NCBI RefSeq assembly: GCF_027484705.1
Contig: NZ_JAIXSL010000012.1
Coordinates: 124,001-188,000, forward strand
Length of the DNA: 64,000 bases
Reading direction: 5' to 3'
From: Flavobacterium sp.
Lineage (GTDB): Bacteria; Bacteroidota; Bacteroidia; Flavobacteriales; Flavobacteriaceae
The notes under the pieces are model-generated. The model was not told the origin of the DNA, did no database searches, and was given only the letters and a program-made list of their open reading frames with translations. The position numbers and the translations under genes were made by a program. Below, piece after piece: positions 15,866-23,774 of this stretch. How positions within the stretch are numbered: position 1 is the first letter of the stretch; each line of letters begins with the position of its first letter.

Positions 15866-17134
15866 ATGGCAGATATATCAATAGATTTCCTAGGAATCAA
15901 ATCGCCGAATCCTTTCTGGCTGGCCAGTGCGCCACCGACCGATAAAAAAATCAACGTCGTCCGCGCTTTCGAAGCAGGCTGGGGCGGCGTAGTCTGGAAA
16001 ACTTTAGGCTCGCAAGTCAAAAATGTGTCTTCGCGCTACTCTTCCGTGAATTACGGAGGCAAACGCATGATGGGTTTCAACAACATCGAACTCATCAGCG
16101 ACCGACCGCTAGAAATCAACTTACGCGAAATCACCGAAGTCGTCAAAATGTTTCCCGACCGCGCGATGATTGTTTCCCTCATGGCCGATAACAATCGCAC
16201 GGCTTGGCACGAACTTATCATGAAATGCGAAGATGCCGGTGCGATGGGCTTCGAACTCAATTTCGGCTGCCCTCACGGAATGACCGAAAGAGGCATGGGC
16301 GCCGCCGTTGGGCAAGATCCCGAAATCGCCAAAATGGTTGTAGAATGGGTTATGGAAAAAGCCACAATTCCAGTCATCACGAAACTTACACCGAACGTTC
16401 ACTCGGTAGTTCCAACGGCACGTGGTGCTGTAGAAGGCGGAACCAACGCATTGAGTTTAATCAATACCATTCAAAGTGTGACCGGTGTTGATTTAGATAC
16501 TTTAGTTCCCAATCCTTACGTTGCAGGGAAAAGTGTTTTTGGCGGCTATTGCGGACCGGCAGTCAAACCAATCGCCTTGAAAATGTTGACCACCGTAGCA
16601 CAAGATCCAATCACTTCACGTGTTCCGATTTCTGGAATCGGCGGCGTCAGCACTTGGAAAGATGCTGTTGAATTTATGCTCTTAGGCGCCACTTCCGTAC
16701 AGGTTTGCACCGCAGCGATGAACCACGGATTCCGCATCGTAGAAGACATGTGCGAAGGCCTCAACAACTGGATGGACGAAAAAGGCTTCGAGAAAACGAC
16801 CGACTTCATCGGAAAGTCGGTAGAGAAAATCACGCATTGGGAAGACCTCGACATCAATTACCACCACATCGCGAACATCGATCAGGAGAAATGCATCCAT
16901 TGCGGTTTGTGTTTCATCGCTTGTGAAGATACCTCGCACCAGTCGATCAACGTTGAGCGCGGCCATCCATACAACAATTACACCATCAAAGAAGAAGAAT
17001 GTGTCGGCTGTAATTTGTGCAAATTGGTTTGTCCGGTCGATGGTTGCATCACGATGGAAGAACACCGCGTCGCTCCCGAATACGTCAACTGGAAAGACTG
17101 GCAAGCGAAGGGAATGCCTTTGAATGATCATTAA
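15866..17134 (+). CDS. preA: NAD-dependent dihydropyrimidine dehydrogenase, catalytic subunit PreA
   Basis: 422 residues. The N-terminal three quarters is an FMN-binding dihydroorotate-dehydrogenase-like barrel (LGIKSPNPFWLASAPPT at the start, GFELNFGCPHGMTERGMGAA around 130-150). The C-terminus carries two 4Fe-4S ferredoxin clusters: CIHCGLCFIAC and CVGCNLCKLVCPVDGC. It reduces the 5,6 double bond of uracil and thymine, the first step of the reductive pathway. It forms a complex with PreT, encoded just upstream. The alanine-cysteine region that carries the catalytic cysteine in related enzymes corresponds to YVAGKSVFGGYCGPAVKPIA, where C226 is a candidate but not certain. Confidence 0.95.
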   Translation: MADISIDFLGIKSPNPFWLASAPPTDKKINVVRAFEAGWGGVVWKTLGSQVKNVSSRYSSVNYGGKRMMGFNNIELISDRPLEINLREITEVVKMFPDRAMIVSLMADNNRTAWHELIMKCEDAGAMGFELNFGCPHGMTERGMGAAVGQDPEIAKMVVEWVMEKATIPVITKLTPNVHSVVPTARGAVEGGTNALSLINTIQSVTGVDLDTLVPNPYVAGKSVFGGYCGPAVKPIALKMLTTVAQDPITSRVPISGIGGVSTWKDAVEFMLLGATSVQVCTAAMNHGFRIVEDMCEGLNNWMDEKGFEKTTDFIGKSVEKITHWEDLDINYHHIANIDQEKCIHCGLCFIACEDTSHQSINVERGHPYNNYTIKEEECVGCNLCKLVCPVDGCITMEEHRVAPEYVNWKDWQAKGMPLNDH

Positions 17135-17141
17135 AAAAAAA

Positions 17142-17219
17142 TATTTTAAATGTTAAATGTTGAATGTTGAATGAGAGAACGTTTTTTCATTCAACATTCA
17201 GCATTCAAAATTCAACATA
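17142..17219. repeat. AT-rich palindrome between preA and the M20 hydrolase gene
   Basis: The left arm contains ATGTTGAATGTTGAATGA and the right arm TTCATTCAACATTCAGCATT, which pair almost fully around GAGAACGTTTT. Composition and motifs resemble the elements at 13458 and 55858. It is not followed by a T-run, so simple termination is unlikely. Confidence 0.65.
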
Positions 17220-17221
17220 AA

Positions 17222-18457
17222 ATGAAAATTAATTCTTCTCGTCTCCAACAGCATTTCGAAGCCATGAGTCTCATCGGCAAAATCGGAGCAACCGGAACTT
17301 GCCGTCCAGCGCATACCGAACTAGAAAAACAAGGATTCGAAATCGCCGCTTCGTGGATGCAGGAAGCCGGAATGAAAACCCGAATCGATAATTTCGGAAA
17401 CCTTATCGGACGTCTCGAAGGCAAAAATCCAAACCTGCCTTGCCTGATGATGGGCTCACACCTCGATTCCCAACCTTACGGCGGACGATTCGATGGCGTC
17501 GCCGGAGTGCTTTGCGCGATTGAAGTCGTGACCACTTTAACCGAAAACGGCATCCAACCCGAAAGACCGATTGAAGTGATTTCATTCGCTGACGAAGAAG
17601 GCTGGCGTTTCAACAAAGGACTTTTTGGATCGAGAGGCATTTTAGGAAAACTCGAAGAAGGAGAACTCCAACGTGCCGATAAGGATGGTATCACGCGCGA
17701 ACAAGCTTTAAAAGATTTTGGTTGCGATGTCTCGAAATTCAAGGAATCTGAATACAAAGAAGGAAGCATTTTCTGTTTCCTCGAACTGCATATTGAGCAA
17801 GGTCCGGTTTTAGACTTAGCACACAAACCTATCGGCGTTGTTTCCGGAATCTCCGGCCCGCTTTGGTGGACAGTCAAACTCAAAGGCATGGCGGGGCATA
17901 CCGGTTCGGTTCCAATGCCAATCCGTAAAGACGCCTTGATGGGTGCTGCGGAAATTATTGTTGCGGTAAATGATATTGCGACGCAAATTCCGGGTGCTCC
18001 AACAGTCGGAACCGTTGGAACGATTCAGGTGTTTCCGGCCTCAAGGAATATCATTCCTGAAGAAGTGATTTTCACCGTAGACCTACGCGACATCGATCTA
18101 CAACGTAGAAACCGTTACGAAAAACAACTGCGCGACTGCATCGAATCGATTACAAAAAAGCACCAACTCACGTATTCCATTTCAGAAGATACCAAAAGCG
18201 ATCCGCGGTATTGCGCCGATTGGATTAAAGAAATCATCCACGGACAATGTGAAGCCTTAAACCTCGACGCGCCTGAACTCATGAGCGGTCCTTTCCACGA
18301 CGCTTTGGCGTTATCGTATGCTTGTGACTACGGAATGATTTTCGTGCGCTGTAAAGACGGCATCAGCCACAATCCTTTAGAGTATTCGTCTTATGAAGAC
18401 CTTGCGCTTGGGGCCAACGTAATGCTGGGAACTGTGCGTGATATTTTGAAGAAGTAA
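17222..18457 (+). CDS. M20-family Zn-dependent amidase/carbamoylase (hydantoinase/carbamoylase family)
   Basis: 411 residues from the ATG at 17222; the longer frame from 17171 reads palindrome sequence and is rejected. Family signatures are clear: MGSHLDSQPYGGRFDGVAG with the metal-binding His and Asp, FADEEGWRF with the bridging Glu pair, LELHIEQGPVL with another His, GMAGHTGSVPM in the dimerisation domain, and GPFHDALAL near the C-terminus. Relatives act on N-carbamoyl amino acids, allantoate or ureidoglycine. As the last gene of the pyrimidine operon it could be a second beta-ureidopropionase or act on a different N-carbamoyl compound. The operon thus encodes two unrelated candidate carbamoyl hydrolases. 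A terminator follows 33 bp after the stop. Confidence 0.9.
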   Translation: MKINSSRLQQHFEAMSLIGKIGATGTCRPAHTELEKQGFEIAASWMQEAGMKTRIDNFGNLIGRLEGKNPNLPCLMMGSHLDSQPYGGRFDGVAGVLCAIEVVTTLTENGIQPERPIEVISFADEEGWRFNKGLFGSRGILGKLEEGELQRADKDGITREQALKDFGCDVSKFKESEYKEGSIFCFLELHIEQGPVLDLAHKPIGVVSGISGPLWWTVKLKGMAGHTGSVPMPIRKDALMGAAEIIVAVNDIATQIPGAPTVGTVGTIQVFPASRNIIPEEVIFTVDLRDIDLQRRNRYEKQLRDCIESITKKHQLTYSISEDTKSDPRYCADWIKEIIHGQCEALNLDAPELMSGPFHDALALSYACDYGMIFVRCKDGISHNPLEYSSYEDLALGANVMLGTVRDILKK

Positions 18458-18490
18458 AGGATTTCGAAACATCATCAATATCTATAAAAT

Positions 18491-18520
18491 AAGCCACTTG
18501 AAAAGTGGCTTTGTTGTTTT
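18491..18520 (+). terminator. Terminator of the pyrimidine operon
   Basis: AAGCCACTT (18491-18499) pairs perfectly with AAGTGGCTT (18503-18511) around a 3-nt loop and is followed by TGTTGTTTTT. It lies between the operon end and the oppositely oriented tRNA-Arg, so it may also stop minus-strand transcription. Confidence 0.8.
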
Positions 18521-18540
18521 TGTTCTTCCGTAAATCTCAG

Positions 18541-18612
18541 TGGCCTCGCCAAGAATCGAACTTGGATCTAAAGTTTAGGAAACTTCTATTCTATCCGTTG
18601 AACTACGAGGCC
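18541..18612 (-). tRNA. tRNA-Arg, anticodon CCT
   Basis: 72 nt without an encoded CCA. The acceptor stem GGCCTCG pairs with CGAGGCC, the anticodon stem GAAGT/ACTTT encloses the loop TTCCTAA (anticodon CCT, reading AGG), and the T arm contains the GTTCGATTC loop. The D arm is GTTC-AACGGATA-GAAT. It is followed on the minus strand by ACTGAG, not CCA. Confidence 0.95.
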
Positions 18613-18619
18613 TTTGTAT

Positions 18620-18653
18620 AAATAAAAAAAGGCTGTCATTTCTGACAGCCTTT
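18620..18653 (-). terminator. Terminator between the two tRNA genes
   Basis: On the minus strand AAAGGCTGTCA pairs perfectly with TGACAGCCTTT around the loop GAAA, followed by seven T residues. It lies downstream of tRNA-Asn, which suggests that the two tRNAs are transcribed separately or that only part of the transcripts read on into tRNA-Arg. Confidence 0.75.
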
Positions 18654-18662
18654 CTGCTTTTG

Positions 18663-18736
18663 CTCCCTCTCTTGGGCTCGAACCAAGGACCCTCTGATTA
18701 ACAGTCAGATGCTCTAACCAACTGAGCTAAGAAGGA
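18663..18736 (-). tRNA. tRNA-Asn, anticodon GTT
   Basis: 74 nt. The acceptor stem TCCTTCT pairs with AGAGGGA (one G-T wobble). The D arm is GCTCAGTTGGTTAGAGC, the anticodon stem TCTGA/TCAGA encloses CTGTTAA (anticodon GTT), and the T stem is CTTGG/CCAAG around TTCGAGC. The discriminator base is G. CCA is not encoded. Confidence 0.96.
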
Positions 18737-18821
18737 AAGTGTATTTCACTTTTAAAGCGGTGCAAATATAGTACGAAAATTATTTTACACAAACAAAATA
18801 ACGTAAAATTTCAAAAAAATA

Positions 18822-20168
18822 TTATTTGTGGAAAATGGCTTTATAAATATCGTTTCCATTGGCAAACAAAAGCAAGCCAATAAGTAATACGAAACCAACC
18901 ATTTGAGCATTTTCCATAAACTTATCGCTAGGTTTTTTTCCGGTAATCATTTCGTAAATTAAAAACATCACATGGCCGCCATCGAGTGCCGGAATGGGCA
19001 ATAAATTCATTACACCAAGCATGATCGAAAGTAAAGCGGTGATGTTCCAGAATACTTCCCAGCTCCAGGTTTTTGGGAAAATATCGAAAATCGCCTTAAA
19101 ACCGCCGACGCCTTTATAAGCACCCGTACTCGGTGTGAAAATCGCTTTAAGCTGTTTTCCATAACCCGCGAGTTGGTTTTTCCCTTTTTCAATCCCAACC
19201 GGAAACGATTCAAAGAAGCCATATTGCTGTTTGCTGAAATGGTATAATCCCAATTTCTCAAGGCTTTTAACACCTAATGAAGCCGCGAAAACCCCTAATT
19301 TTCCTTCTTTGTTGATGTAAAGGCTTACGGGAACTTCTTTTTCATCGCGCAATACAACCGCATCAAGCTTTTTGTCTTTGTTTTGTTTGGCGATTTCAAC
19401 GACCTGATCGGCATATTGTGTTGGAATCCCGTTCAAGGATTTGATGATGTCTTTCGGTTTCAGGACTTTATTGTTCGCCGAAGAATCCTCAGCGACTTTG
19501 CCTACCATAAAAGGTTCTCTCCAATCTATGAAAGGTCTTTTCTCGCCTTTGAGCAGTTTGTCGATGAGATCAACCGGTAAGTTGATTTTTTGTTGTGCGC
19601 CATTGCGTTCGACCAAAACCGTTTTGGCAAAAAGAATTTTATTGGGAACATCGTTGAATTTGGATACTTTTTCATCATCGATCTCAAGGATTTTATCGCC
19701 GGTTTTAAAACCCATATGTTCGCCTACTTCGGAAGTGACGGCAATTCCGTCTTTCAACTCGCTGTTGTTCAGGTAAAGGTCGCCATAGAAGAAAGTCATG
19801 CCGATGTAGATGACAAAAGCCAAAATAAAATTAACCGTTACGCCTCCCAACATGATGATCAGACGTTGCCAAGCCGGTTTCGAACGGAACTCCCAAGGTT
19901 GCGGCGGAAGTTTCATTTGCTCCTTGTCCATACTTTCGTCGATCATTCCCGAGATTTTTACATAGCCACCCAAAGGCAGCCAGCCGATGCCGTATTCGGT
20001 TTCACCGATTTTCTTTTTCAGCAAAGAATATTTGATGTCGAAGAAAAGATAGAATTTTTCAACCCTGGTTTTAAAAAGTTTGGCCGGGATGAAATGCCCA
20101 AGTTCGTGAAGTATAATGAGTAAGGATAAGCTCAATAAAAATTGAGATAGCTTGATAACGATTTCCAT
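18822..20168 (-). CDS. rseP: RIP zinc metalloprotease RseP (site-2 protease)
   Basis: 448 residues from the ATG at 20168. An ATG 10 codons upstream (20198) overlaps the promoter box and is rejected. The first membrane helix holds the zinc-binding HELGH (IILHELGHFIPAKLFKT, around residues 20-36), and the last third has MNLLPIPALDGGHVMF with the third metal ligand, both diagnostic of site-2 proteases. One or two PDZ domains lie between (for example MGFKTGDKILEIDDEKV and VLKPKDIIKSLNGIPTQ). RseP cleaves transmembrane anti-sigma factors and signal-peptide remnants within the inner membrane. The window contains a sigma/probable anti-sigma pair at 59618-60719, but nothing in the sequence links them directly. 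Confidence 0.94.
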   Translation of the reverse strand: MEIVIKLSQFLLSLSLLIILHELGHFIPAKLFKTRVEKFYLFFDIKYSLLKKKIGETEYGIGWLPLGGYVKISGMIDESMDKEQMKLPPQPWEFRSKPAWQRLIIMLGGVTVNFILAFVIYIGMTFFYGDLYLNNSELKDGIAVTSEVGEHMGFKTGDKILEIDDEKVSKFNDVPNKILFAKTVLVERNGAQQKINLPVDLIDKLLKGEKRPFIDWREPFMVGKVAEDSSANNKVLKPKDIIKSLNGIPTQYADQVVEIAKQNKDKKLDAVVLRDEKEVPVSLYINKEGKLGVFAASLGVKSLEKLGLYHFSKQQYGFFESFPVGIEKGKNQLAGYGKQLKAIFTPSTGAYKGVGGFKAIFDIFPKTWSWEVFWNITALLSIMLGVMNLLPIPALDGGHVMFLIYEMITGKKPSDKFMENAQMVGFVLLIGLLLFANGNDIYKAIFHK

Positions 20169-20197
20169 AATGTAAATTTCGGTTCTTTTTGAACGCA

Positions 20198-20205
20198 CAA
20201 AAGTA
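20198..20205 (-). promoter_or_regulatory. -7 promoter box TACTTTTG for rseP
   Basis: An exact TAnnTTTG match on the minus strand, 30 bp before the rseP ATG at 20168. It overlaps the end of the terminator hairpin of the upstream M1 peptidase gene, so the two signals are fused in about 25 bp. Confidence 0.6.
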
Positions 20206-20221
20206 AGGTTTTCACCTTACT
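20199..20221 (-). terminator. Terminator of the M1 peptidase gene
   Basis: On the minus strand AGTAAGGT pairs perfectly with ACCTTACT around the loop GAAA and is followed by TTT, then G. The T-run is short because the same bases form the rseP -7 box. It lies 25 bp after the peptidase stop codon. Confidence 0.6.
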
Positions 20222-20245
20222 CTTTGGCAGATATGTTTTTTTGGG

Positions 20246-22228
20246 TTATTTTTTTATGAATTTTTTATGAAGACGTCCTTCGGAAGTAAGCAATTCGATG
20301 GTGTACATACCATCAGACAGCACACTTACCGGAATATTTCTCGTTTGATATTCGCCTACCTTTTGCCCTAGCGCATTATAAATAGCCGCGCTTTTTAGGG
20401 TCATCGCTTCAGGCATTTCAATATTTAATAGGGATGCAGTCGGATTTGGATAAATACTAACAGCGCTGTCCAATTCGAAACCAGCATTGCTTAAAGTAGC
20501 GGTACTGTTTTTCGAAATAATATCTTTCTTGATGTTGAAAGTTACTCCGGTAGCAGTAAACGGTACATTCACAATAAATTGCTGTCCGTTGGTGGTGTTG
20601 TCTAAAACATAATCCTGGAATTGCCCACCACTTCCGGTTAAACGAACAGGCACGGGCATTTCGAAGAAACTTACTGTAGCGCCAAAAGATTGCGATTGGT
20701 TGACTGTAATACGGGTTTGGGTCGCAGAGATATTATGTGAAGTGATGGTGTAAATCGGATATCCCGTTCCATACACCCAATCATTAAAAAACTCAGTTAA
20801 ACTGATTCCGGAGGCGGCTTCAAGGTGGGCTTGTAAATCAGGTGTATGCGCATAACCATAAGCCAGAGCAGGGTCATTGAGATAATTTCTGAGGCCTTGA
20901 AAAAAATTGGTGTCGCCCAATTTGAAACGCAACATGTTTAAAACCATGGCGCCTTTATTATAGGTCAGCCTGAAATCGAATATTCTACCCACATCCAAGG
21001 CTTCGTCATCGCTCATATAAAGAGGACTATTAAGGGTTTGACCCGAAGTGATTAAACTGATCATGTTGCTTTTGTCTGCAATAAACGCAGCTTCACCATC
21101 AAAGTGCTGTATGACCATTGAAGCCAGGTAAGTTGCAAATCCTTCATTGAGCCAGATGTCTTTCCATGAGCCGCAAGTTACTTTATCGCCAAACCACTGA
21201 TGGCCCATTTCATGCGCGATAAGTTCTCTGGAATATGCACCGTCTTGATCGGCAGTCATAAACGAAACAGTCGTATGTTCCATGCCGCCACCCCAGTCAA
21301 ATTGACAATGACCATATTTTTCGTTTCTGAAAGGATAAGGTACAAACACCGATTCATAAAAATTAATGATGTCGGGAGTGGGAGCGACACTCGCAATATT
21401 TTGAGCTGCCGTTTCAGGGTACATATAATTTACAATCGGGAAAAACGGACTTTGCGCCGTGCCCAACCCACCTTGTTGGTTATAAATCTGGTAATTGGTC
21501 ACCGCCATACAAATCAAATAAGCCGGAATCGCATAACCGTGATGGAAATGCGTTGTCACGGTGCCGTTTCCGTTGTTGGTTCGGGATTGCTGTATACCAT
21601 TTGATACCGCATTATAAATTTCAGGAGCGGTGATATAAACATCTATCGAATCAACCTTATCATTCAAATCCTGTTTGCACGGCCACCAATCGCGGGCGCC
21701 GAAAGGCTCTGATAGCGTCCAAAGCACCGGAGTTCCATTGTGGTCGGTGGTGATGAACGACCCAAATCCGCTTCCAGCAGGTTTGCCGGCATAAGTGATT
21801 TCGACAGTTCCGGAAGCTCCTGTGTTTTGTGTGGTTGGTAAAGTAATAATCAGTTCGGTATCGGTGCGGGTAAAAGCCAAATCGGCATTGTTCTTTCTGA
21901 CCGAATTCACTACAATCTGATCGGCGAAATTAGGATCCTGATTATCGGTAATGCTGTTGAGGTCAAAAACGATAGTAGACATATTTTCCAATGCCGTGTA
22001 AGTAGTGGTCACTTTCCCGGAAATATTATATTCCGCAGGATCCACCGTAAATTCTAATTTATGGTACGTCACATCGTAGTTATAAGTGTCTGGATTCGTC
22101 ACCACACTCATTCTCTTGGAAGCTGATTTCATCTCTGCATTGGCAAGCTTCTCGAGCGCTTTATTTTGCGCATGGGTTAGTACTGAGAAAAAAGGAATCA
22201 GTAACAACATTAGGTAAATTCTTTTCAT
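20246..22228 (-). CDS. M1-family aminopeptidase with T9SS sorting domain
   Basis: 660 residues. A signal peptide of about 20 residues ends in THAQ. The M1 peptidase fold follows, with GGMEHTTVSFM (the GxMEN-type substrate-binding motif, here GGMEH) and the zinc motif HEMGHQWFGDKVTCGSWKD followed by LNEGFATYL, giving the HExxH-x18-E set. The last 70 or so residues, from VSIYPNPTASLLNIEMPEA to a Lys-rich end, are a type A C-terminal sorting domain recognised by the type IX secretion system. The enzyme should therefore be exported across the outer membrane and either released or anchored there, to trim peptides outside the cell. It is separated from rseP by a terminator and looks like a single-gene unit. 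Confidence 0.93.
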   Translation of the reverse strand: MKRIYLMLLLIPFFSVLTHAQNKALEKLANAEMKSASKRMSVVTNPDTYNYDVTYHKLEFTVDPAEYNISGKVTTTYTALENMSTIVFDLNSITDNQDPNFADQIVVNSVRKNNADLAFTRTDTELIITLPTTQNTGASGTVEITYAGKPAGSGFGSFITTDHNGTPVLWTLSEPFGARDWWPCKQDLNDKVDSIDVYITAPEIYNAVSNGIQQSRTNNGNGTVTTHFHHGYAIPAYLICMAVTNYQIYNQQGGLGTAQSPFFPIVNYMYPETAAQNIASVAPTPDIINFYESVFVPYPFRNEKYGHCQFDWGGGMEHTTVSFMTADQDGAYSRELIAHEMGHQWFGDKVTCGSWKDIWLNEGFATYLASMVIQHFDGEAAFIADKSNMISLITSGQTLNSPLYMSDDEALDVGRIFDFRLTYNKGAMVLNMLRFKLGDTNFFQGLRNYLNDPALAYGYAHTPDLQAHLEAASGISLTEFFNDWVYGTGYPIYTITSHNISATQTRITVNQSQSFGATVSFFEMPVPVRLTGSGGQFQDYVLDNTTNGQQFIVNVPFTATGVTFNIKKDIISKNSTATLSNAGFELDSAVSIYPNPTASLLNIEMPEAMTLKSAAIYNALGQKVGEYQTRNIPVSVLSDGMYTIELLTSEGRLHKKFIKK

Positions 22229-22372
22229 TTTGTCAATTTTTTTTGCGAATTTAACTAATAATTCAAATCCACGATGTTAATTTTCACTCAAATAACAGCA
22301 ATAGGCAAGCGAACCCTAACCAGCAACGAAGGAACTTTTTCATTTTGGTATCCATAGCTCAAAACATTTGAT

Positions 22373-22380
22373 TAAATTTG
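22373..22380 (+). promoter_or_regulatory. -7 promoter box TAAATTTG for serS
   Basis: An exact TAnnTTTG match, 43 bp upstream of the serS ATG at 22424. A TTTG at 22344-22347 is a possible -33 element, though the 25-bp spacing is longer than the usual 17-23. Confidence 0.55.
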
Positions 22381-22423
22381 CGTGCTTCATTTGGAAAAAA
22401 TTCCAACGAATAAAAAGGATACC

Positions 22424-23695
22424 ATGTTACAAATAGGATTTATCAGAGAAAACCAAGAGAAAGTCATCAAAGCTTTGGCTAAAAGAAATTTAGATGTCAG
22501 AGCCACTATAGAAGAAGTTGTCCAGTTGGATGAAAAACGCCGAGCTACGCAAGTCGAACTCGACAACACCTTGTCCGAATCCAATAAATTATCAGCATCA
22601 ATCGGTGAATTGATGAAATCTGGCGAAAAAGCCAAAGCCGCCATCCTCAAAGAAAAAACCGTGCTTCTTAAAGAAAGTAGCAAAGAACTTGCGGAAAAAG
22701 CCGAAGCCTACGCCCACGAATTGACGCAAAAATTATATACTTTACCAAATCTTCCTGCCGATATCGTTCCTGAAGGAAAAACGCCCGAAGAGAACGTCAC
22801 CGTTTTTCAGCAAGGCGACATTCCCGTGCTTCACGAAGGCGCGCAACCGCATTGGGATTTGCTCAAAAAATATGACATCGTAGATTTTGAACTTGGCGTG
22901 AAAATCACCGGCGCAGGTTTTCCGGTCTATAAAGGAAAAGGCGCCAGATTGCAACGCGCTTTGATCAGTTATTTCCTAGATAAAAATACCGCAGCAGGTT
23001 ACAAAGAATACCAAGTGCCACATTTGGTCAACGAAGCTTCAGGCTACGGAACAGGACAATTGCCCGACAAAGAAGGACAAATGTACCACGTGGGCATTGA
23101 TGATTTATATCTGATTCCCACCGCTGAAGTTCCGGTGACGAATTTGTTCCGCGATGTGATTCTGAACGAAAACGAATTACCAGTTTTATGCACGGGTTAC
23201 ACACCTTGTTTCCGACGTGAAGCCGGTTCTTACGGAGCGCATGTGCGTGGCTTGAACCGTTTGCACCAGTTTGACAAAGTCGAAATCGTACGTATCGAAC
23301 ATCCCGATAAATCTTACGAAGCGCTCGACGGCATGGTCGAACATGTCAAAACCTTATTGCAGGAATTGAAATTGCCTTACAGAATTTTGCGTTTGTGTGG
23401 CGGCGATATGGGTTTCACTTCCGCTTTGACTTACGATTTTGAAGTGTTTTCAACAGCTCAGGATCGTTGGCTCGAAATCAGTTCGGTATCGAATTTTGAA
23501 ACGTTCCAGGCGAACCGCTTGAAATTGCGTTTCAAAGATGCCAATGGTAAAAACCAACTCGCGCATACTTTGAATGGAAGTTCGTTAGCTTTGCCTCGTG
23601 TTTTGGCCGGAATCATCGAAAATTATCAGACGCCCGAAGGTATCGTCATTCCTGAAGTGTTGAGGCCTTACACCGGTTTTGACCTCATCAATTAA
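22424..23695 (+). CDS. serS: Serine--tRNA ligase
   Basis: 423 residues from the ATG at 22424 (MLQIGFIRENQEKV); the in-frame ATG at 22382 would add 14 non-conserved residues. The N-terminal ~100 residues are the coiled-coil tRNA-binding arm (LDEKRRATQVELDNTLSESN and following). Class II synthetase motifs are present: FRREAGSYGAHVRGLNRLHQF (motif 2), GGDMGFTSALTYDFEVF, ISSVSNFETFQANR, and motif 3 HTLNGSSLALPRVLAGIIEN. It charges tRNA-Ser in the cytoplasm. Length and motifs are normal. It heads a plus-strand run with a TPR gene, DUF4286, rsmA, mgtE and proC. Confidence 0.97.
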   Translation: MLQIGFIRENQEKVIKALAKRNLDVRATIEEVVQLDEKRRATQVELDNTLSESNKLSASIGELMKSGEKAKAAILKEKTVLLKESSKELAEKAEAYAHELTQKLYTLPNLPADIVPEGKTPEENVTVFQQGDIPVLHEGAQPHWDLLKKYDIVDFELGVKITGAGFPVYKGKGARLQRALISYFLDKNTAAGYKEYQVPHLVNEASGYGTGQLPDKEGQMYHVGIDDLYLIPTAEVPVTNLFRDVILNENELPVLCTGYTPCFRREAGSYGAHVRGLNRLHQFDKVEIVRIEHPDKSYEALDGMVEHVKTLLQELKLPYRILRLCGGDMGFTSALTYDFEVFSTAQDRWLEISSVSNFETFQANRLKLRFKDANGKNQLAHTLNGSSLALPRVLAGIIENYQTPEGIVIPEVLRPYTGFDLIN

Positions 23696-23774
23696 AAGTT
23701 AATCTTTCTATAGCGATTGTACTAAATCTGGCACAAATGTGTTACTTTAGTACATTGTTTTTTACTGCCCATAC

